NCBI GenBank assembly: GCA_018302185.1
Contig: JAGVZX010000094.1
Span: forward strand, 1 to 10,333
Source: Candidatus Woesearchaeota archaeon
Lineage (GTDB): Archaea; Nanobdellota; Nanobdellia; Woesearchaeales; UBA10200
Direction of reading: 5' to 3'
Length of the DNA: 10,333 nucleotides
Each line of letters begins with the position of its first letter. Positions within the stretch are counted from its first letter, which is position 1. A model generated the notes under the pieces. It was not told the DNA's origin, made no database searches, and worked only from the letters and a program-made list of their open reading frames with translations. The position numbers were made by a program, and so were the translations under genes. Below are positions 6,042 through 10,333 of the stretch, piece after piece.

Positions 6042-6464
6042 ATGATTTACAAATTTCATGCCTATGGCCATCCAAACATTCTGGGAACGCATAAGACAAC
6101 ACTGGAGTTCACAAAAGAAAAGGAAGTGACTTTGAACGGGGACTGCATCATAGGAGTTGATGCGGGCTTTGACTTGGACAAACTGAATGAATTCATTAAA
6201 AATTCTGAAAATAAAAACATTTTAATAACAATCCAGCCTGCGCCAGATGATAAAAAATACGGAAAAATCAATGAAACAATAACAGCTGATGTCAATCCAA
6301 ACTTTGGCAGCAACAAGGAATTCGTAATCAGGAAAACGGATTTCGCATCTGAAAGGACATTTGGAATAAAGGCTAATAAATCCTCTTCTGACTTAAATAG
6401 GGATTTAATAAGCTTTTTAAAGGAAAAAAAGAACAAAGTAAGCGTTATTATTGAAAATATGTAG
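6042..6464 (+). CDS. DUF371 family archaeal protein
   Basis: 140-residue protein matching the archaeal DUF371 family: N-terminal FHAYGHPNILGTHKTTLEFT, then GDCIIGVDAGFDL, a NILITI strand, and a C-terminal KTDFASERTFGIKANKSSSD stretch and helix. The function is unknown; the conserved His and the GDCIIGV motif suggest a ligand- or metal-binding pocket (inference). Length is normal for the family. ATG 6042 is chosen because the family motif begins five residues later. An in-frame GTG at 6024 overlaps the upstream TGA and would give translational coupling with six extra residues. It is likely co-transcribed with the asparagine-synthetase-like gene. A run of six T directly follows the stop. Confidence 0.85.
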   Translation: MIYKFHAYGHPNILGTHKTTLEFTKEKEVTLNGDCIIGVDAGFDLDKLNEFIKNSENKNILITIQPAPDDKKYGKINETITADVNPNFGSNKEFVIRKTDFASERTFGIKANKSSSDLNRDLISFLKEKKNKVSVIIENM

Positions 6465-6470
6465 TTTTTT
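6465..6470 (+). terminator. T-tract terminator after DUF371 gene
   Basis: Six consecutive T residues begin immediately after the TAG stop. Archaeal RNA polymerase terminates at U-rich tracts without a strong hairpin, so this is a plausible end of the asparagine-synthetase-like/DUF371 transcript. Confidence 0.4.
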
Positions 6471-6518
6471 ATCCTTAAAATCGGATTTATAATCGACTTT
6501 GTAATTTCAGGGGATAGA

Positions 6519-6627
6519 TTTTTAAATCAATAAAGCATTACCAGCCCAATAGGGGGGTTGCAGCGAGGTTCTTGAGAAGGAAAAGAGGAGATAGGCAGGG
6601 GACTGGATAATCGGAGAAAAGATCGAT
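6519..6627 (+). promoter_or_regulatory. TATA box and long purine-rich leader of the HD gene
   Basis: TTTTTAAAT (6519-6527) is a good TATA box, predicting a start near 6549 and a leader of about 80 bases, unlike the leaderless neighbours. The leader is rich in G and A, with a run of six G (6552-6557) and repeated GAGG/GGAG stretches. GGAG at 6613-6616 lies 11 bases before the ATG at 6628 and is the likely ribosome site. The leader could support translational control; no known riboswitch is recognised. Confidence 0.45.
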
Positions 6628-8271
6628 ATGAATGGTGTGTTTGGATTGAATCTGGAAGGATTACTAAGAGGTGTTTCTATTCCCATAATGAGAAGCACAG
6701 CGCTGGATGCAGTGAGGGAATTTTCTGATTGGGCATCTTCATTAGTGCCTAGTTTGGCTGGTATTCGGGGGAGTACAAATGACAGCAGTGGCCAGCCTCC
6801 TGGAGACATGGTTGTAAGGTCTTCATCAGGTTATGAGCTTGGTTATTTGGTTGATATGGGGTTTTTTCCGAAAGAATTTTTCAGCGAGCCTCAATTAGCA
6901 CTTATAGACTATTCTGATCGCAGAAGCAAAACTATACATAAAGGCGTAAGCAGGGACATGGGCGGGCCGCATGAAGCACACACCATAGACATGGTCAAGA
7001 CTTATCTTGAAATTGCTGATAAGGTAGCTAATGAGCTGGGTGTCCCGCCGCAAAAGATTGTTGATTATGGGTTTATAATCAGCTTACTCAGGCATGACGA
7101 TGTTGAGGGTTTCAGAGAATTAAGAGAGCAGTACAGTGAGTTCAGGGAAGTTAGAAGCGCTGCATTAGAGAATGACCCGAAATTAAAGACGGAGTCGCCT
7201 GAAATGAGGGAAAAAGTAAGAATCATCAAGGAAGTCAGGTCAGGGCTTGTAAGGAACGAACTTAGCCTTCAAAACAGGTTTATATCAGATTTAGCAGCAA
7301 ATGGCTTAGGCGATAAGGAAAAATATGAATTGATTCTGAGCGGCTCCATTGCGCTGGGAATAATGGACTGGGTTACCAGGCATACTGAAGAGAATTTCTT
7401 CCATAGCTCTGTTTATTATCTCCATAAGAGGCATACTGCACAAGAATACAGAAGGGGGGTTGGTGGCCCACTGCAGGCGAAATTAATGGACACGTTTGGG
7501 GTTTCTGCCAGCGGCAAGGAGCCTGTAACCTACCTATTACAAAGGATTTTAGTGAAAAATGGCGACAGAATCGAACTGTCGAGGGAAAGAACGCGAAGAT
7601 TTACAAGAAGCGAGGCAAGGGAATTAGAAGGCAGATTGAGGCAAGATGCGCGGCTTCAGGAAATGTATGGGAACATTGACTTCCGCGGGCGCGATATGGT
7701 CAGGCCTTACAACCTAAACATACTCTACAGGAATTTTGTGGTGTTAAATGCATTGAATTCTGCATTGAATACATACGGAAAGAGCATTGTAAGGCAAAGG
7801 GAAAAAAAACCAGATGATTATGTGTATTTGAGAATGGTACTCGTTGCCAGGGAGTATTTGCTTGCTGAAAGCGGTGAAATAATTGGTGAATTGCATAATT
7901 CATATTCCAGGGAAAGAATTATTAAACATCTTAAAGAAGGAGTTGAGGAAGATATGCAAAAACGCAAGACGGATGATCCGCAATTCTTCCAAAGAATAAC
8001 GGGATACGGCCCTATAAGCAATGGCTGGCGTCACGACACAACTTATGCAGGAAGGCTTAGTAAGAGGTGGGGCGAGTTGGACAAGGATGCATTCAGGATG
8101 GCAAAGACATTTGAGGATGTAGTTGGCTTCCGGGAATTATTTGGGGTATTTAGTAACGAAGAAATTAATAGAATGGACCTGAAAAAAGGCGCATTTGGAT
8201 TAGCTACAATAGGCGGGTTAACTGATGCTCTCAGATTCAAACTTTCAGGCAAGCCTTATAGGTCGGGATAA
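6628..8271 (+). CDS. RelA/SpoT-type HD-domain protein (putative alarmone/nucleotide hydrolase)
   Basis: 547 residues. Residues 104-118 (HKGVSRDMGGPHEAH) line up with the RSH hydrolase signature HxGQxRxSGEPYIxH: Arg109 matches the substrate-binding Arg and His118 the first metal ligand. FIISLLRHDDVEGF (149-162) matches ALLHDVVEDT, giving the His156-Asp157 dyad and Glu160; the following catalytic Asp is Gly161. IALGIMDWVTRH (241-252) matches VKLADRLHN and supplies the last metal ligand, Asp247, though the Asn after it is not kept. The family removes 3'-pyrophosphate from (p)ppGpp using Mn2+; the altered secondary residues may mean another 3'-phosphorylated nucleotide. The remaining ~280 residues are helical and unrecognised. 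No membrane segment. The next gene starts 12 bases downstream behind a ribosome site, so the two form an operon. The match rests on motif alignment by eye; another HD family member is the alternative. Confidence 0.72.
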   Translation: MNGVFGLNLEGLLRGVSIPIMRSTALDAVREFSDWASSLVPSLAGIRGSTNDSSGQPPGDMVVRSSSGYELGYLVDMGFFPKEFFSEPQLALIDYSDRRSKTIHKGVSRDMGGPHEAHTIDMVKTYLEIADKVANELGVPPQKIVDYGFIISLLRHDDVEGFRELREQYSEFREVRSAALENDPKLKTESPEMREKVRIIKEVRSGLVRNELSLQNRFISDLAANGLGDKEKYELILSGSIALGIMDWVTRHTEENFFHSSVYYLHKRHTAQEYRRGVGGPLQAKLMDTFGVSASGKEPVTYLLQRILVKNGDRIELSRERTRRFTRSEARELEGRLRQDARLQEMYGNIDFRGRDMVRPYNLNILYRNFVVLNALNSALNTYGKSIVRQREKKPDDYVYLRMVLVAREYLLAESGEIIGELHNSYSRERIIKHLKEGVEEDMQKRKTDDPQFFQRITGYGPISNGWRHDTTYAGRLSKRWGELDKDAFRMAKTFEDVVGFRELFGVFSNEEINRMDLKKGAFGLATIGGLTDALRFKLSGKPYRSG

Positions 8272-8283
8272 AGGGAGTAATTT

Positions 8284-9396
8284 TTGTTAATTCAACAACA
8301 GAATAAAAAGAAAATGCGCCCATTAGAAGAAATAGCAGACGACCCAATGGCAGCAACCATATCAGAGATACTTGTATTGGTTGCTGACCCCTATGAGCAT
8401 GGGCTCTTTTCTCCGGATGACACAGGAAAGATGGCAGAATCAGTGTTCCATAAGGTCGGCGAGGGCGTAAGGCTGGTTCCTGACTTTGCAGCAGAATTAT
8501 TCCAAATCAGCGGCCAAGTGGATCAGTTTTCACATCAAGAAGTAAATAATGTGCTTGAAAAGCTTGGAGTATCCCTTGCTCACCGGCCTAAAAGTTTTGT
8601 TGAACAGCTGAAAAAGGCTTGGAGAGGGCAAAGGAATTTGAAGGGAGTAAATGACTCAAAAATTGCCGAACTGGCTCAAAAAACAGGAATAGATGCTGAT
8701 GTGTACAGGATGGCCAGATACACCCATGAATGGCGCGAAAATGTTGAGAAGCATAAAAAATCTACAAAAATAAGGCAGATGTATGCTCCATTCAGGCATC
8801 TTGAATCAATACCCGAGTACGGAATAACATTGCGCCTGAGAGATAAGCCCGACCAAGGCTACCCTTTTTACCAAATATGGGGGTGGCAGGAGAAAAGGAA
8901 ATCAATGCAGAGGGTTGTAGATAAAATACTCCTCAAGATTTTTGATGCTATGGAAACTGCGAGAAAGCAAAAAGATAGAAGCAAATTTTATGAAGCGGAT
9001 TTTGGCTCTGATTATTTTGGAGTGAAGCTGATAGGCACTTCATCGAGTGTGCTTACACTAATGGAAGGATTGGTATATTCTCCAACATCAATATGGGAGG
9101 TCATTGGAAAAGAAGACTATACCGAGACAAAAAAGGGGAAAGCCCTTAGGGCTCATGAGTATTTGCTTAAGCCAAGGCAGTTTGCTACAACAGAATCATT
9201 ACAAGTCCAGATTACTCCACTGCCGGGCTTTTTTCTAGACGAATTTTTTGATAGGAGCAGCCATCCGCTTTACAGGGTGAGAAGAGATCGGCAGCTGCAA
9301 GAGTACAAGAAGAAGCATCCTAGGATGTACGCAAGGATGGAATCTGCAATTAGAGGTGTGCTTAATTTCCCACAGATGCTGCCTCCAAATTCTTAA
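8284..9396 (+). CDS. RelA/SpoT synthetase-domain-like protein, altered active site
   Basis: 370 residues from a TTG start with Shine-Dalgarno GGGAG (8273-8277) six bases before it; ATG 8314 is the alternative. The N-terminal ~180 residues are helical and unrecognised. Then come the RSH synthetase elements in order. GYPFYQIWGWQEKR (192-205) stands where RxK..SIxxKM is expected. DYFGVKLIG (243-251) matches DLxGxRIIV with its metal-binding Asp. EDYTETKKGKALRAHEYLL (277-295) matches KDYIxxPKxNGYxSLHTTV and keeps Asp, Tyr, Lys and His. SLQVQIT (305-311) matches VEVQIRT, and DRSSHPLYR (323-331) matches the closing AAHxxYK. The GYxSxH tyrosine that stacks on the acceptor base is missing and the ExQ catalytic Glu is Gln307, so classical (p)ppGpp synthesis is doubtful. 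It may be a regulator of the HD partner or act on another acceptor, as toxSAS enzymes do on tRNA. No TGS or ACT domain is seen. Confidence 0.68.
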   Translation: MLIQQQNKKKMRPLEEIADDPMAATISEILVLVADPYEHGLFSPDDTGKMAESVFHKVGEGVRLVPDFAAELFQISGQVDQFSHQEVNNVLEKLGVSLAHRPKSFVEQLKKAWRGQRNLKGVNDSKIAELAQKTGIDADVYRMARYTHEWRENVEKHKKSTKIRQMYAPFRHLESIPEYGITLRLRDKPDQGYPFYQIWGWQEKRKSMQRVVDKILLKIFDAMETARKQKDRSKFYEADFGSDYFGVKLIGTSSSVLTLMEGLVYSPTSIWEVIGKEDYTETKKGKALRAHEYLLKPRQFATTESLQVQITPLPGFFLDEFFDRSSHPLYRVRRDRQLQEYKKKHPRMYARMESAIRGVLNFPQMLPPNS

Positions 9397-9402
9397 TGAA
9401 AG

Positions 9403-9411
9403 ATTTAAAAA
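9403..9411 (+). promoter_or_regulatory. TATA box of the 118-aa gene
   Basis: ATTTAAAAA centred 27 bp before ATG 9434 and just beyond the stop of the synthetase-like gene. It suggests that the 118-aa gene has its own leaderless transcript in addition to any read-through, and it decides the choice of start. Confidence 0.5.
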
Positions 9412-9433
9412 CGATAGGCGTTTCTGCAAAGCA

Positions 9434-9790
9434 ATGGAAGTCCCACAGCATCCTTATGTTGCGCAACATCCATGTACTTACGCTGGGGAATACCAAATAC
9501 CAATAAATGGCAAGACATACTCCATATTAACATTAGTTTTAAATGGCGGCGTTGTTGCATGGATGCCGGATAATGAGCAGCAGCATGCCAACCCTCAGTT
9601 TAAAGACAAAGAATTAAGGCAGCCGATAAGAGTTGGAGAGATTAATGAATGGATTATGGCCCAAATTATTCAGCAAGTCTTGGCTATAAAAGCCAAAAGG
9701 AGTCTTCCTTTAGAGTATATTTTAAGTGAGTATGGTGAATTAACCTCGCAAATGGAATTAGATTTTCGTTTGGCCGGTGCACAATTATAA
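9434..9790 (+). CDS. Protein of unknown function (118 aa)
   Basis: Small, probably soluble protein of mixed alpha/beta character, starting MEVPQHPYVAQHPC. A beta-hairpin-like stretch (YQIPINGKTYSILTLVLNGG, residues 19-38) is followed by a helix (GEINEWIMAQIIQQVLAIKA). No known motif, signal peptide or membrane segment is seen. The frame is open upstream to 9356 inside the preceding gene, but ATG 9434 is preferred because a TATA box lies 27 bp before it and the extra N-terminus would overlap the synthetase-like gene. Its position behind the RSH-like pair suggests, without proving, a link to that pair. Its stop overlaps the stop of the convergent PUA gene. Confidence 0.65.
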   Translation: MEVPQHPYVAQHPCTYAGEYQIPINGKTYSILTLVLNGGVVAWMPDNEQQHANPQFKDKELRQPIRVGEINEWIMAQIIQQVLAIKAKRSLPLEYILSEYGELTSQMELDFRLAGAQL

Positions 9791-10240
9791 AGCATTTATC
9801 CTCCTAGTCTTCCCGACGTAATTAAGGATCTTCCCATTGGAATATTTCCCAGCCCCGAGAAAATCGTTTTTATTCTTCAGAATTACAAACCCGCTGCAAT
9901 CTTTGCATTCCTTTTCCAAATCCTCGCCTTTTAGCCATTTTTTTGCCTCTTCCTCATTCAATTCAGCAACATTTTTTGCTGCCTTCGGGCCAATAATCTG
10001 CGAGCCTTCTATGCTGAGCCTTATGCCTTTTGCGCCAGTTTCGCAGAAATACATGCCTGCAGAATTGAGGCGCAGCTTTGAAGTGTCTATCCTTGCAATG
10101 TCCTTGCTTATGACAAACACCCTGCTTTTATTGTTTCTCAAAAAGCCGTAATCAAGCTTTATCCTTGCGCCCCACTGCCTGTCAATCAATTCATAGATTT
10201 CCTTTATTTCCTTGTTATTTAAAATTTTTAATTCCGGCAT
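9785..10240 (-). CDS. PUA-domain RNA-binding protein (COG3270, NOL1/NOP2-associated type)
   Basis: 151 residues. MPELKILNNKEIKEIYELID is the usual N-terminal pre-PUA helix region. SAGMYFCETGAKGIRLSIEG and the following SQIIG...KNVAELNEEEAKKWLKGEDL are the family hallmark, and the C-terminal GFVILKNKNDFLGAGKYSNG with KILNYVGKTRRI is a typical PUA domain. Proteins of this type are thought to bind rRNA or tRNA in modification or ribosome biogenesis, by analogy with the PUA parts of NOL1/NOP2-type methyltransferases and NIP7. No methyltransferase domain is present and the length is normal. ATG 10240 is chosen because it matches the family start; an in-frame ATG at 10270 would overlap the upstream gene. 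It starts 17 bases after the stop of the upstream minus-strand gene, suggesting an operon. Its end overlaps the convergent 118-aa gene by 6 bases. Confidence 0.85.
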   Translation of the reverse strand: MPELKILNNKEIKEIYELIDRQWGARIKLDYGFLRNNKSRVFVISKDIARIDTSKLRLNSAGMYFCETGAKGIRLSIEGSQIIGPKAAKNVAELNEEEAKKWLKGEDLEKECKDCSGFVILKNKNDFLGAGKYSNGKILNYVGKTRRINAL

Positions 10241-10257
10241 TTTATTGAAATAAATTC

Positions 10258-10333
10258 TTAAATTCCCCACATTGGATTTTTGCTTCTCATCATTTCTGCA
10301 ATTTCCTTAAGAATATTTATTTCCTCTGGCGTA
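10258..10333 (-). CDS. C-terminal end of an unidentified gene (partial)
   Basis: On the minus strand the frame entering from the window edge reads TPEEINILKEIAEMM and then RSKNPMWGI before a TAA at 10260-10258. The 24 visible residues are helical and too short to identify. Its spacing and direction suggest an operon with the PUA gene. The frame is open to the window edge. Confidence 0.55.
   Translation of the reverse strand, partial: TPEEINILKEIAEMMRSKNPMWGI

Noticed and set aside
8272..8283. A frameshift having split one long RSH gene in two.
   Set aside because: The gap contains a clean stop followed by a well-spaced Shine-Dalgarno and TTG, and each protein has its own extra helical regions, so two real genes are more likely.
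9356..9433. Upstream extension of the 118-aa gene to an ATG at 9356.
   Set aside because: It overlaps the preceding gene by 41 bases, has Cys-rich atypical residues and ignores the TATA box at 9403-9411.
9396..9509. A 36-codon frame starting ATG at 9396, overlapping the stop of the synthetase-like gene.
   Set aside because: No ribosome site, and it overlaps the better supported 118-aa gene in another frame.
1..10333. CRISPR array, tRNA/rRNA genes, transposase or integrase.
   Set aside because: No regularly spaced repeats, no cloverleaf or rRNA-like sequence, and no transposase or integrase motifs in any convincing frame.

Overview
The window looks like archaeal DNA, most likely from a DPANN-type genome (Woesearchaeota/Pacearchaeota-like; this placement is inference). 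The evidence is a DUF371 protein, an archaeal PUA-domain protein of the COG3270 type, and a membrane-anchored Ig-like/coiled-coil protein with a C-terminal LYxxA..Y..L helical module. Several genes also have an archaeal TATA-like box about 25 bp before the start codon, as expected for leaderless mRNAs. Downstream genes in apparent operons instead use a Shine-Dalgarno sequence with a TTG start.

Layout. Bases 1-2852 hold a very large, probably 5'-incomplete gene for an Ig-like domain, one membrane helix and about 600 residues of charged coiled coil. Bases 1-72 are a perfect long inverted repeat reaching the window edge, which looks like an end-of-contig fold-back artefact. Bases 2853-3076 are non-coding but highly structured: two related CGCAAGCG hairpins with compensatory stem changes bracket two further 11-bp inverted repeats. 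A small conserved-looking helical protein (minus strand, 72 aa) and a 505-aa protein of unknown function (plus strand) are divergently transcribed from 3296-3415. A 40-aa TTG-start ORF sits directly behind the 505-aa gene.

Bases 5119-6464 hold a stand-alone asparagine-synthetase-type ATP-pyrophosphatase domain protein followed by a DUF371 protein. Bases 6628-9396 hold the most interesting content: two adjacent genes that I read as a split RelA/SpoT homologue. The first (547 aa) carries an RSH-type HD hydrolase motif set. The second (370 aa) carries a recognisable but altered RSH synthetase domain, with the catalytic ExQ glutamate read as Gln and the GYxSxH tyrosine lost. A 118-aa gene of unknown function with its own TATA box follows, converging on a PUA-domain gene on the minus strand. 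The tail of another minus-strand gene is at the window end.

How the genes may work together: the HD and synthetase-like pair share the HD-then-synthetase order of bacterial long RSH enzymes but are two polypeptides with a 12-bp gap. They could be an alarmone-type signalling module, or a nucleotide-modifying enzyme/partner pair similar in logic to toxSAS-antitoxin systems. Archaea are generally regarded as poor in (p)ppGpp metabolism, so this pair deserves checking first. No tRNA, rRNA, CRISPR array or transposase was seen.
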